A DNA stretch of 14,063 nucleotides from an uncultured Christensenella sp. (GTDB lineage: Bacteria; Bacillota_A; Clostridia; Christensenellales; Borkfalkiaceae), in the NCBI GenBank assembly GCA_910579295.1, contig CAJTTC010000026.1, forward strand, positions 1 to 14,063, in the 5' to 3' direction. A model generated the notes under the pieces. It was given only the letters and a program-made list of their open reading frames with translations. It made no database searches and was not told where the DNA came from. Each line of letters begins with the position of its first letter. The stretch's first letter is position 1. Of the stretch, positions 6,656-13,648 are shown piece after piece. The translations under genes were made by a program, and so were the position numbers.

Positions 6656-6834
6656 ATCTTAAAATTTTTTCCAAGTGTTGCCAAACGCGACAAAGCAATC
6701 ATTTCCTCCTTTTTCTTCTCCTGTTTGGGCTTACGTTCCCAACAGTCAGGGCAATAGATGCCACTCGGTGCATTATAAGCACCGCCTTTTATCTCTTTAC
6801 CGCAAAGGCAACACGTTATTGATTTCTTTTCCAT
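6652..6834 (-). CDS. 60-residue protein with a four-Cys zinc-binding motif
   Basis: Two knuckles, CCLC (residues 8-11) and CPDC (28-31), are spaced 16 apart with GGAYNAPSGIY between, as in small zinc-ribbon or LIM-like fingers. The rest is a lysine-rich helix. It lies 1 nt after the DnaJ-like gene and overlaps the next gene by ATGA. It is one of three consecutive small Cys-rich proteins; a nucleic-acid or protein-binding role is inferred. Confidence 0.68.
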   Translation of the reverse strand: MEKKSITCCLCGKEIKGGAYNAPSGIYCPDCWERKPKQEKKKEEMIALSRLATLGKNFKI

Positions 6835-6835
6835 A

Positions 6836-7066
6836 CTATTGTTTTGATGGTTTCCACTCTATTGTTATAACTGCATCGAGTTGGCCGCTACCATTACACA
6901 CAGGACAGTCTTTCTTCACATGTTCTCGATACTGCCCGCTCCAAAAGAAGCCATTGCCATGACAATACCCACACAAATGGCCGTTGCTGGTAATGGTTTC
7001 TTTCATGTTGCCAACCCCGATAAATTCAGACGGTGTTACTTTGATTATATCACTTTTTGCACTCAT
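6836..7066 (-). CDS. Small protein with DnaJ-type zinc finger repeats
   Basis: A 76-residue protein with two CxxCxGxG repeats, CGYCHGNG (residues 32-39) and CPVCNGSG (54-61), which in DnaJ form one zinc-binding module of the central domain. There is no J domain or peptide-binding domain, so it is a stand-alone finger. It overlaps the preceding 50-codon gene by ATGA and is followed after 1 nt by the next finger protein. A role as a chaperone-like or DNA-binding accessory of the early phase is inferred. Confidence 0.72.
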   Translation of the reverse strand: MSAKSDIIKVTPSEFIGVGNMKETITSNGHLCGYCHGNGFFWSGQYREHVKKDCPVCNGSGQLDAVITIEWKPSKQ

Positions 7067-7215
7067 ACTTTTCTTATTTTGAGAACTATTTTATCACATT
7101 TGTTAATTGGTGTTCTTACTTCTTTCCCATACCATGAACACCAATAGTATGGCTGAAACAAATTCGGTGAATGTGTACAATATTCACATGTTTCACATAT
7201 ATGGACTTTATTCAT
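7063..7215 (-). CDS. 50-residue Cys-rich protein (very small gene)
   Basis: The ORF starts ATG-AAT-AAA at 7215 and ends TGA at 7063-7065. The product MNKVHICETCEYCTHS... has Cys at 7, 10, 13, 26 and 40 and an aromatic block QPYYWCSWYGK, which looks like a folded metal-binding mini-protein rather than chance. It starts 2 nt after the stop of the 64-residue gene and overlaps the DnaJ-finger gene by ATGA, exactly filling the gap in the operon. No family recognised. Confidence 0.62.
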   Translation of the reverse strand: MNKVHICETCEYCTHSPNLFQPYYWCSWYGKEVRTPINKCDKIVLKIRKV

Positions 7216-7217
7216 TT

Positions 7218-7412
7218 CTATATTGTTTGAAACATATTGTACTGAAATTCATACCCCAATATCCGCAGCCGCTTCTCCTGTACCGCACTGCGGTTCTTGC
7301 TGTCCTCTGGGAGCACGGCCACACGTTGCTCACGGTTGAACCGGTAGCCTTTCTTCCGCATCTGGTAACGCAGATTGCGTTCCTTACGCATTTGCTTGTC
7401 TTCCTTTCCCAT
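7218..7412 (-). CDS. 64-residue strongly basic protein, unknown function
   Basis: The protein is rich in Lys and Arg throughout, with repeated basic helices (MRKERNLRYQMRKKGYRF, NRSAVQEKRLRILGYEF). Its size and charge suggest binding to nucleic acid. The ATG at 7412 lies inside the end of the GemA-like gene (29-nt overlap) and the stop is 2 nt before the 50-codon gene, so it is part of the early operon. No family recognised. Confidence 0.6.
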   Translation of the reverse strand: MGKEDKQMRKERNLRYQMRKKGYRFNREQRVAVLPEDSKNRSAVQEKRLRILGYEFQYNMFQTI

Positions 7413-7866
7413 GACCTAACAGTGTTTGCATAAGCAAGGCATCGGCTATATCATTCACCGCCTGCGCGTCTTTTACTTTATTGTTGAACGCGGCCACCAG
7501 ATTGCGCAACCTTTCACGCGGGATTTTATTAAAATCAGTGTGACCCGTGGCACGGCAGGCAATACCTTTAATCACCGTGGCGTTGCTCTCTTTGCCCGTG
7601 GCTTTGAGGTAGCCACCAATGGCGGCCATTACACGCTTGCGCAGTTTGTCCATTTCACCCGCGCCCGTCTTTTCGTTCACCTGTGCCGAAAGTTTGCCGC
7701 ACACGTTTATCAAATCGTGGGTGTCCATGTCGCGACTACTTTCAACCCCGCAACTTTCCACGATGGCGCGTTTCTCGGCGTCGGTCAGTCCCAACACGCT
7801 GCAAAGGGTGTGGAACTTCTTCAAAATATCCCTATGGATTTTATCCATTGTCTTGTTTTCTGCCAT
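7384..7866 (-). CDS. GemA / Mu gp16-like protein (DUF1018-like)
   Basis: A 160-residue protein. The N-terminal helix and LCSVLGLTDAEKRAIVESCGV (about 17-37) match the GemA/gp16 layout. The central region has MDKLRKRVMAAIGGYLKA and the conserved VIKGIACRATGHTDFNKIPRERLRNLVAAF (about 99-128), followed by a final helix. In Mu, GemA affects host supercoiling and gene expression; the family is a marker of transposable phages. It lies 6 nt after the RecA-fold ATPase gene and its end overlaps the next gene by 29 nt. The similarity was judged by eye and is moderate. Confidence 0.65.
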   Translation of the reverse strand: MAENKTMDKIHRDILKKFHTLCSVLGLTDAEKRAIVESCGVESSRDMDTHDLINVCGKLSAQVNEKTGAGEMDKLRKRVMAAIGGYLKATGKESNATVIKGIACRATGHTDFNKIPRERLRNLVAAFNNKVKDAQAVNDIADALLMQTLLGHGKGRQANA

Positions 7867-7872
7867 ATCCTT

Positions 7873-8511
7873 TTACATTTTATCAACCCAATACTCCTGT
7901 GCGCCTGCCTCCCATATCACGAAGTCTGCGCCGCCCTCTCCGAGGTCGGCAACCTCGTAACGGGTAGTGACGAATGCCTTGTAACCCTCCACACGTATTT
8001 TTATCTCACTGTCATAGCGGATATTCTGTGCCATCATACCTTTGGGCTGGCCTGCCTTTTCATGACTGATGAAAATAAACAGCTTATCGGGGAACTCGTC
8101 GCGCAAAGTCTGGTACTGATCCATATTAAAACGCCTTAAATAATGCACGCTGTCAATCACAATCACGTCAGGACTTTGTTTCTTCTTCAAACGGGTACGC
8201 AGTTCTTTCAACTGTTCTTTATTCAGCAGGATAATACGGTTGCCGACTTCCGCCATGCCCACACGTTCCCATGCCTTTTGCAATGACAGACTTAAACCCT
8301 GTTCCAGACTGTTGTATGCCACGCGGCGAAAGCGGGTAAGGTACTTGCAGACCTGCATCACAAAGGTGGTTTTACCGCAACCGCTGCCGCCGTAGATTAT
8401 CCACGCGCCCCGCAGTTCTGGCCGCCCGAAGCTGGCAAGAAACGCCCCGTCAAAGTCGGCCACCTCAAATTTTGCCGTCAGCACGTTTTTATTGCTTATC
8501 GCCCGTCCCAT
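7873..8511 (-). CDS. RecA-fold (P-loop) ATPase, RadA/DnaB-like
   Basis: A 212-residue protein with Walker A GGSGCGKT (residues 41-48), Walker B VIVIDSVHYL (116-125), a mid-region EQGLSLSLQ, and the third-strand/sensor-like FIFISHEKAGQPKG (about 144-157). The single-domain core resembles RecA, RadA or the DnaB ATPase domain, as in small phage ATPases that act in strand exchange or helicase loading. It has no visible zinc finger or Lon-like part, so it is not a full RadA. The start chosen is the ATG at 8511, 5 nt after the preceding stop; an upstream start at 8556 would overlap that gene. Mu has no exact counterpart at this place after B. The ATPase call is firm and the role is open. Confidence 0.82.
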   Translation of the reverse strand: MGRAISNKNVLTAKFEVADFDGAFLASFGRPELRGAWIIYGGSGCGKTTFVMQVCKYLTRFRRVAYNSLEQGLSLSLQKAWERVGMAEVGNRIILLNKEQLKELRTRLKKKQSPDVIVIDSVHYLRRFNMDQYQTLRDEFPDKLFIFISHEKAGQPKGMMAQNIRYDSEIKIRVEGYKAFVTTRYEVADLGEGGADFVIWEAGAQEYWVDKM

Positions 8512-8516
8512 AGGTA

Positions 8517-8804
8517 TTACGCTTTTATTTCCAGATAATAATCCATCCTTGACCAACCGCCAGCAGCGTGAACTGATTTAATCAAATAGGACATTTCACC
8601 ATTAGTCAGAGTGGTAGATATAATCTTATCCCGCCTATACTCTATACGACCACAACCTTTTATGTTGATGTTGCCCCATTCATTTCTATCCAAAACCGAG
8701 GTAACAAATTCTTCTACTGTGCATTCCTGCGTCAAGAAAACATCGTATGGTGCAGTTTCATCACCTCCTGTACAGGCAGTTTGTCGAAAAATCAATTCAA
8801 TCAT
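8517..8804 (-). CDS. 95-residue protein of unknown function between MuB and the RecA-fold ATPase
   Basis: It starts at the ATG at 8804, coupled to the MuB stop by ATGA, and begins MIELIFRQTACTGGDETAPYDVF. The pattern of short strands (KIISTTLTNGEMSYLIKS, RMDYYLEIKA) suggests a small alpha/beta fold. Base composition is more AT-rich than MuB or the transposase. It ends 5 nt before the next gene. No family recognised. Confidence 0.68.
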   Translation of the reverse strand: MIELIFRQTACTGGDETAPYDVFLTQECTVEEFVTSVLDRNEWGNINIKGCGRIEYRRDKIISTTLTNGEMSYLIKSVHAAGGWSRMDYYLEIKA

Positions 8805-9652
8805 TTGTTTTCCTCCTTTTGTAAAGCCCAAATAGCACGTTTTACACGGCGTAAATCACATTCGCAGTCCTCCACTATGCGGTTGATGGCGTTCGTGGCT
8901 GTAATGCCGTTTGCCACGCAAATGGCGGCTATATCTTCGCTGTTCACCACCTGCAACTCCACAAACTTGCGCCCTATACGGCTGTAAATTTCCTCGTACC
9001 CCTTGCGTTTGGTGCGCAGACCCTTTTTGATACGCTTATCCAGAAAATTGGTAGCGCAAAGGATGATGCCGCAATGTCCCTCCAGCTGGTTGTAAAGACT
9101 GATAAAGAAATAAAGCACCTGATCCGAAAGTTTGTCGGCCTCGTCAAGCACCACAAGCGGGTTTTCCTTGCGTTTGAGCGTGTCGATGATGTCGTCCATC
9201 ATATCCGACACCGTGCTGCCCGTGAAGTCCACGCCCATACATTGCAGCAACTTGCCCATGAACGTGCGGCGGTTCCAATATTCGGAGCAGCAGAGGTGGT
9301 AAACATGGCGGTGCGTGGCGGCGTAGTTCTTTATGGCTTCCGTCTTACCGCAGCCAGCGTCACCCGTAACGGCCAGCACAAGGCTGTCCTCGCGGGCATT
9401 GTCAAGCAGAAAGCCCATGCGGCTGTACGCGCGTGTTTCAGCGATGCGCCACGCTTTTGCCTCGTGCCCTGTCTGGGCAGCTATCGTGCGCCACATTTCC
9501 TCGCTGATGGTGTCCCAATCACCTGCCAGCACCTTGCTGACAGTGGCCGCACTTACGCCATTCATACTGTTGGCCGCCTTGTTCTGGCTGCCTTTCTGCG
9601 CGCAGTAGTCTTTAAGACGTGCGGCAATCTGTTGTTTTTCGTCCTTTTGCAT
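8801..9652 (-). CDS. MuB-like AAA+ ATPase, transposition target-choice protein
   Basis: A 283-residue protein. Residues about 5-60 form an N-terminal helix-turn-helix domain (AANSMNGVSAATVSKVLAG). The ATPase core has Walker A GDAGCGKT (97-104), Walker B LVVLDE (166-171), and sensor 1 LCATNF with N202; GLRTKRKGYEEIYSRIGRKF follows as the sensor 2/arginine region. This matches the MuB/TniB/IstB-type ATPases. MuB binds DNA as ATP filaments, attracts the transposase to targets and stimulates strand transfer; it also protects the phage's own DNA from insertion. It is slightly shorter than Mu B (312 residues). It lies 11 nt after the transposase gene, as expected for an A-B pair. Confidence 0.92.
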   Translation of the reverse strand: MQKDEKQQIAARLKDYCAQKGSQNKAANSMNGVSAATVSKVLAGDWDTISEEMWRTIAAQTGHEAKAWRIAETRAYSRMGFLLDNAREDSLVLAVTGDAGCGKTEAIKNYAATHRHVYHLCCSEYWNRRTFMGKLLQCMGVDFTGSTVSDMMDDIIDTLKRKENPLVVLDEADKLSDQVLYFFISLYNQLEGHCGIILCATNFLDKRIKKGLRTKRKGYEEIYSRIGRKFVELQVVNSEDIAAICVANGITATNAINRIVEDCECDLRRVKRAIWALQKEENK

Positions 9653-9663
9653 CTTATTTCGTT

Positions 9664-11667
9664 TTAGAAAATTGAATAATCGTCTTTATCCGAAGCGGCC
9701 GCGCCCTGCGGTATCAGGGGCACTTCCACCGTCTTGACCTCTACCGCCTCCACGTCAATGGTATTCAGGCGTTTCTGCGCTTTCGGCAGTTTGTGCTGCC
9801 CGCGGCTGTCACATATTAGCAGGCGGTTGAGGATATTGTCCTGTGCAATAACGGGCTGCGCCTTTTCATAAGCCAGCGCGAGGCGTTCCGTTACATGTTG
9901 TTCCAGATGCCTGTTGAAGTCCTGCACCTGTTGAAGTGCGGCCGCGTCGCCCTCCTTGCGGTCGGCAAGTGCCATCGGCTGCACGTATTTTTCTGTCAGC
10001 ATGAAGCGCAGCGTGCCGTCTTCACTTACTGCCAGCACCTCATGCAGATTATCGGGGTCGTATTTCACCGTCCAACGCCTGCCTGCATACTGACGGAAAC
10101 GCACGTCGAAACAGTCATAATCGCGTTTCATGCCCAAAAGTGTAGGCCGCAGGCCGCTGCCCTCGATGGCGTTCTTGTGGCCTGTTTCCGCACCGAAATT
10201 CAGCAGGTATTGTTCGCGGCTTAACGGCAGGCGGCGTTCCGCGGGCAGGTTCTCCATAAGTTTGCGGAACTGTTCTACCTTGCGTTGGCGTTCCATCTGC
10301 ATGATGCGGTCTATCTGTTCACGCACACCCGCTTCGTCGGGGAAACTGTGCCGCAGCATGTTCAGGGCTTCACTGTTTGGCTGCTTGCTGGGGTCGGTGG
10401 TTATGCCAAAGCCCGACCAGTTGTTGAACAGCTTGCAGTATGTCTTATTCAGGTAGCCGAAATAAGGCTCTACCACTTTGGCCTTTGCATTCTTTACGCG
10501 GGCAGGCGTCAGTTTGTCGCCCATCACGTTGTAAAGCGGGGTCATGGCCTTAATGCTGTAGTGGTCGCACTGTATCTGGTTTGCCCGAAGCATGACCCCG
10601 AAAAGTTCCTCGCTGTGTTTGGCCGCGTCGCGCAGGGCTTCGGCTATAAGTTCGGGCGTTTCGTGTGTACCCACGGCATAGCCTATCGGGTAGTTTACAC
10701 AGGGGTCAAGCACCACCTCCAGCGTCAGGCGGTTATGGTATGTCGTAACGCTGCGGCCTTTACTGTCGGTTTTCGTTGTCTGGTAAAGCAGTTCCACGTC
10801 CCAACCGTCAAGCGTCCACATGAGGAACGGAGCGGTCGGTCTGGTGCGCTTCACCTGCATGGATTTCGTGTTGCGGAAATTCGTACTGCCCAAACGGCCT
10901 GCCGCTGTCACCAAGTCCAATTTTTCACGCCATTTTGCCACCGTGCTGGGGGTTATCGCTTTCCAGCCCTGCTGCTTCGCCACGGCATTGTACAAATTGG
11001 CTATCGCCACATTGTCGAGGTTGTTGTGGTGGCCGATAAGCTGCACAAGCACGCTTTCTTTTACATCGTCGTCCACCTTTGCGGCGTTGATATTCTGGAA
11101 CTTCTTGCTGATGAAACACACATACCCATCATGCAGGTATTCGTTAAACTTACGTTGCAGGCGGCGGTCGCTTTCAGGCAGGGAGTGCGGGAAACGGTCG
11201 GCCAGACGTGGCAGGGCTGCCGCGGCCTTGCGCCAGAACTCCGTCTTGTTCAGGCGCGGTTTGCTCTGACGTAGGCGGTGGCTGTTGCTGGTTTCGATAC
11301 ACTGCCGAAAAGCGTTCATGATGGCGCAGTTGTTTGAATATTCCGCCTGCTTTTCGGTGGTGAGGTGGCGACCGTCGGCCAGCACATAGTCCGCGTAAAA
11401 CTGCATGGCCTGTCCGTCGGGGGTGATTGTGTCCATAAAAGGCTTGCTGTCGGCTTTTTCCTGTAAGTCGGGGTAACGGCGGTAAACCTCCGTGCGATAT
11501 TTCAGTGGCAGGCTTTCAACGGCAAACAGCGCGGGTGTCCCATAACAGGCACGTTGCACCTGCTTGATTTGCTTACGACGGCGCAGATTTTTCACTGTGT
11601 CCTCCGTCATAATACCAGCAATCAACTCGGTATGACTTATACAAAGCGTGTTACCGTAATATTCCAT
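9664..11667 (-). CDS. MuA-like DDE transposase
   Basis: A 667-residue transposase, close to the size of MuA (663). The N-terminal part (about 1-65) has the Mu-type end-binding winged-helix pattern: helix ISHTELIAGI, NLRRRKQIKQVQRACYGTPAL, then SLPLKYR. The catalytic RNase H core carries D287 in WTLDGWDVELLY, D368 in IQCDHYS and E400 in VVEPYFGYLNK, a full DDE triad. A beta-barrel-like region follows (RRWTVKYDPD, to about 570). The C-terminal tail is acidic and ends DKDDYSIF, fitting MuB/ClpX contact regions. It performs phage integration and replicative transposition. The start taken is the ATG at 11667; a GTG at 11670 directly follows the TAA of the upstream gene. Second gene of three leading into MuB. 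Confidence 0.95.
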   Translation of the reverse strand: MEYYGNTLCISHTELIAGIMTEDTVKNLRRRKQIKQVQRACYGTPALFAVESLPLKYRTEVYRRYPDLQEKADSKPFMDTITPDGQAMQFYADYVLADGRHLTTEKQAEYSNNCAIMNAFRQCIETSNSHRLRQSKPRLNKTEFWRKAAAALPRLADRFPHSLPESDRRLQRKFNEYLHDGYVCFISKKFQNINAAKVDDDVKESVLVQLIGHHNNLDNVAIANLYNAVAKQQGWKAITPSTVAKWREKLDLVTAAGRLGSTNFRNTKSMQVKRTRPTAPFLMWTLDGWDVELLYQTTKTDSKGRSVTTYHNRLTLEVVLDPCVNYPIGYAVGTHETPELIAEALRDAAKHSEELFGVMLRANQIQCDHYSIKAMTPLYNVMGDKLTPARVKNAKAKVVEPYFGYLNKTYCKLFNNWSGFGITTDPSKQPNSEALNMLRHSFPDEAGVREQIDRIMQMERQRKVEQFRKLMENLPAERRLPLSREQYLLNFGAETGHKNAIEGSGLRPTLLGMKRDYDCFDVRFRQYAGRRWTVKYDPDNLHEVLAVSEDGTLRFMLTEKYVQPMALADRKEGDAAALQQVQDFNRHLEQHVTERLALAYEKAQPVIAQDNILNRLLICDSRGQHKLPKAQKRLNTIDVEAVEVKTVEVPLIPQGAAASDKDDYSIF

Positions 11668-11670
11668 CAC

Positions 11671-12039
11671 TTACATTGCTTGTGCTTCCGCTTGTATGGC
11701 AGGAAACTGGTCTAACATTACGTTTTTGTAGTTCTTGACAGACTGACCGTCTTTGATGATGTCCACACGTCCCGTATTTTTGTCACACTCCAGCATAACA
11801 CCATTAGGGAAATACTGACGCATATAACCGTCAGCATCGTGCATCGTTTCAATTGCAGGTGTGGCAATCATTAAAATACCTCCGCGCTGCTGTGCCAGCT
11901 GACGGATTTTCCGCGCCCGTGGGCTATCGCCCCCACGTTCAACAAAAGTCAGTGCCCGCCATACCGCCATTTTAGTAGTCCTGAAAGTCTTAATCAGGAA
12001 CTCGCGGTTTTCTTTCGTTACTGCTATGTACTTTTCCAT
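11671..12039 (-). CDS. Ner-like DNA-binding regulator (helix-turn-helix), precedes the transposase
   Basis: A 122-residue protein. Residues about 8-50 (ENREFLIKTFRTTKMAVWRA, then PRARKIRQLAQQRGG) fit a short helix-turn-helix module. The second part (about 53-115) has strands and the segment ADGYMRQYFPNGVMLECD. The stop is directly followed by the transposase start. In Mu the Ner repressor gene occupies the same position between the switch and A, where it limits early transcription. The function is inferred from the helix pattern and position; no other features help. Confidence 0.7.
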   Translation of the reverse strand: MEKYIAVTKENREFLIKTFRTTKMAVWRALTFVERGGDSPRARKIRQLAQQRGGILMIATPAIETMHDADGYMRQYFPNGVMLECDKNTGRVDIIKDGQSVKNYKNVMLDQFPAIQAEAQAM

Positions 12040-12047
12040 ATTACTAT

Positions 12048-12500
12048 TTATTTCAGGTTAGCATTGATATACTGTACATCCTCTTCCCAAAGAGGAAGCC
12101 CCATTTTGATTTTTCTGGTTACAACTTCCTTTTGCCCGACTAATTTCACTGCCTTATTATAAAAATCAGTGTCATTATACGCGCTGGCTTTACCTATAAG
12201 AAACTCTGCAAGCTCTTCCCGCTCTTTCTTTACAGCCTTTTTCAAAAAACTAAGCTCTGCATCCATGCCACCAACACGTCTGCCGACTTCTTTCAAACAT
12301 TGGCGTAATTCGATATGATCGTTAGCTCCGTCATAGGCACACATGGCTTTCATTTCTTTACAGAACTCGTCCTTATCCATATTTCCAGCAGCTATGTAGA
12401 GATTCTCCACAAAATGATAATCTTCTGCCGTTATCAGTCTTCGTGTCCTGTCTTCAAATTCTTTCTGTGTCATTGTCCTTTTACTTTTAGGGTTTAACAT
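12048..12500 (-). CDS. First gene of the early operon, helical protein of unknown function
   Basis: A 150-residue product from the ATG at 12500; an alternative ATG at 12473 (MTQKEFEDRT) would give 141 residues and is equally plausible. An upstream TTG start at 12587 is rejected because it lies in the promoter. The sequence is mostly charged helices: EFEDRTRRLITAEDY, FVENLYIAAGNMDKDEFCKE, and a coiled-coil-like ELSFLKKAVKKEREELAEFL. The segment AAGNMDKDEFCKEM recalls small proteins common in Bacteroidales mobile elements. A regulatory or DNA-binding role is possible but not shown. It is 8 nt from the next gene and about 50 nt from the predicted early transcription start. Confidence 0.7.
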   Translation of the reverse strand: MLNPKSKRTMTQKEFEDRTRRLITAEDYHFVENLYIAAGNMDKDEFCKEMKAMCAYDGANDHIELRQCLKEVGRRVGGMDAELSFLKKAVKKEREELAEFLIGKASAYNDTDFYNKAVKLVGQKEVVTRKIKMGLPLWEEDVQYINANLK

Positions 12501-12531
12501 TCTGCCGCCTCGGCTTTTTTTCGTACCTTTG
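12501..12531 (+). promoter_or_regulatory. Predicted rightward promoter for the repressor gene
   Basis: TACCTTTG at 12524-12531 is a perfect Bacteroidetes -7 element (TAnnTTTG), and TCTG at 12501-12504, 19 bases upstream, matches the -33 TTTG in 3 of 4 bases. Transcription would start near 12538 and read across the operators to the repressor ATG at 12632, a leader of about 95 nt. It would face the early promoter, with overlapping transcripts. Confidence 0.45.
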
Positions 12532-12557
12532 GCGGCTGTGTTATAAGTTTCACGCTG

Positions 12558-12588
12558 CAAATATCGTGATTTCTCACGAATATACAAA
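12558..12588 (-). promoter_or_regulatory. Predicted leftward early promoter (Pe-like)
   Basis: On the - strand, TTTG at 12588-12585 is followed after exactly 19 bases by GATATTTG at 12565-12558. This fits the Bacteroidetes pattern TTTG-N19-TAnnTTTG with one mismatch (G for T). The start would be near 12551, giving a leader of about 50 nt before the ATG at 12500. The palindrome CGTGA-TTTC-TCACG fills the spacer, so a bound repressor would block the polymerase. Confidence 0.55.
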
Positions 12589-12611
12589 TAAAATGCGTGA
12601 GAAATTTCGAT
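12563..12611. promoter_or_regulatory. Dyad operator sites of the lysogeny switch
   Basis: ATTTCTCACG (12569-12578) and CGTGAGAAAT (12596-12605) form a 10-bp perfect inverted repeat; including flanks it is 14 of 16 bases. The left arm is itself a palindrome, CGTGATTTCTCACG at 12565-12578, and the right arm CGTGAGAAATTTCG at 12596-12609 is an imperfect version. Centres are 31 bp apart, three helical turns, so dimers would bind the same DNA face. A further TCACG half-site lies at 12550-12554. Confidence 0.6.
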
Positions 12612-12631
12612 TTTCTATAAATTATACATGT

Positions 12632-13066
12632 ATGGACGAAACAATTCACGATAGGATAGGGGCATTAGTCCAAGAATATGGAGATGGCAAAAACACTGTA
12701 TTTGCCAATAAAATAGGCATAAGTGAGGGAAATATACGTGGTTATATCAAAGGCATCATGCCAAAGGCTGATGTTCTTGAAAAAATAGTGAGAACTCTCG
12801 ATGTAAATGCAATGTGGTTACTCACGGGAATAGGACACATGCGCGTAAGCAATTTAGATATAAATGCACCTGTACTTGTTTCTGACAATGACAGGCTTGC
12901 TCCTATATTGCAACAATTCGATGTATTTATTCAAAAAAAAGACGCACAGATTGTACAGCAAGCAGAAGAAATTGGGCGGTTAAAAGAACGAGTTTCTCAA
13001 CTTGAACGGGGAAAGGGAAAAAATGCCTCGGATGTCCCGACTTCTGGCGTTGCAAATGTCGGATAA
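12632..13066 (+). CDS. CI-type phage repressor, helix-turn-helix with C-terminal coiled coil
   Basis: A 144-residue protein starting MDETIHDRIGAL. Residues about 5-65 form an XRE/CI-like helix-turn-helix domain: TVFANKIGISEGNIRGYIKG, then DVLEKIVRTLDVNAMWLLTGIG, a typical ending of this domain. Residues about 92-128 (FDVFIQKKDAQIVQQAEEIG, then RLKERVSQLERG) are a predicted coiled coil that would make dimers or tetramers. There is no S24 peptidase domain, so RecA-stimulated self-cleavage is not expected. The ATG at 12632 is chosen because the start at 12566 would put codons across the operator and the extra residues look non-coding. It is transcribed away from the early operon across the shared operators, and would repress it. 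Confidence 0.85.
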   Translation: MDETIHDRIGALVQEYGDGKNTVFANKIGISEGNIRGYIKGIMPKADVLEKIVRTLDVNAMWLLTGIGHMRVSNLDINAPVLVSDNDRLAPILQQFDVFIQKKDAQIVQQAEEIGRLKERVSQLERGKGKNASDVPTSGVANVG

Positions 13067-13321
13067 CAGTGATAAATATCTTGCGCCGCTGATATGCCCC
13101 TTTATATGCCCCATATATGGGTACTTTCTTAGGAATCATGCTGTTTTTTCATTTTTTCGAGGGGAAAATACGCCTTAAACGGTTATAATCAACAACTTAA
13201 ATAGATTATAGCCGCTATTTTTCCTATATACAAAAAGGAATTAAAGGGGTAGATTTTCACGAAAAAGCCGCTTTTATATAGTCGTTTTTGCTCTTTTGGG
13301 GGAGTATTCACCATACACGCA

Positions 13322-13357
13322 GACACCCCAACTGACACCCCAACTGACACCCCAACC
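13322..13357. repeat. Tandem repeat, 3 copies of a 12-bp unit
   Basis: GACACCCCAACT occurs at 13322-13333 and 13334-13345, and GACACCCCAACC at 13346-13357, with no spacers. The first two are identical and the third differs only in the last base. It lies in the non-coding phage end region. Confidence 0.9.
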
Positions 13358-13365
13358 TCGTTTTT

Positions 13366-13382
13366 TCAAACGAAACGTACCG
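13366..13382 (-). repeat. Candidate transposase-binding motif, inverted copy
   Basis: On the - strand this reads CGGTACGTTTCGTTTGA. Its core GTACGTTTCGTTT agrees in 12 of 13 bases with the copy at the phage end (13838-13850). It is in the opposite orientation to the other two copies and about 470 bp from the end. Confidence 0.4.
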
Positions 13383-13438
13383 TTTTACCTCCTACCCTAC
13401 CCGACCATTTACACCTCAATTCTACCATTTCCAAAAGT

Positions 13439-13472
13439 CCCTTTAACTGGTGATAAAACGCCCGTTAAAGGG
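13439..13472 (+). terminator. Inverted repeat, possible terminator of the repressor transcript
   Basis: CCCTTTAAC (13439-13447) and GTTAAAGGG (13464-13472) form a 9-bp perfect stem with a 16-nt loop, followed by TATTTTTC on the + strand. It is about 370 bp after the repressor stop. It could end that transcript, or be a protein site in the phage end. Confidence 0.35.
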
Positions 13473-13648
13473 TATTTTTCCGCTTTGCTGCCTCGCCACT
13501 ACCCTACCCTCCCCAACGCCCCAAAAACAACAGGAGACACGGCTAAAAGCCCCATTTCACGCCGTTATTGCTCGTTTGTAGTGGTGTACTCACCAGACAA
13601 AAGAAAGCGGCCAGAAAGCTCCAAAAAGCCATCTGACCGCCCATGCGA

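Noticed and set aside
10285..11274. Long + strand frame of 329 codons opposite the transposase
   Set aside because: Antisense shadow of the high-GC transposase gene, which has an intact DDE triad.
12566..12631. Longer repressor start at 12566
   Set aside because: Would make the operator repeats coding and begin at a non-ATG codon; the HTH protein starts naturally at ATG 12632.
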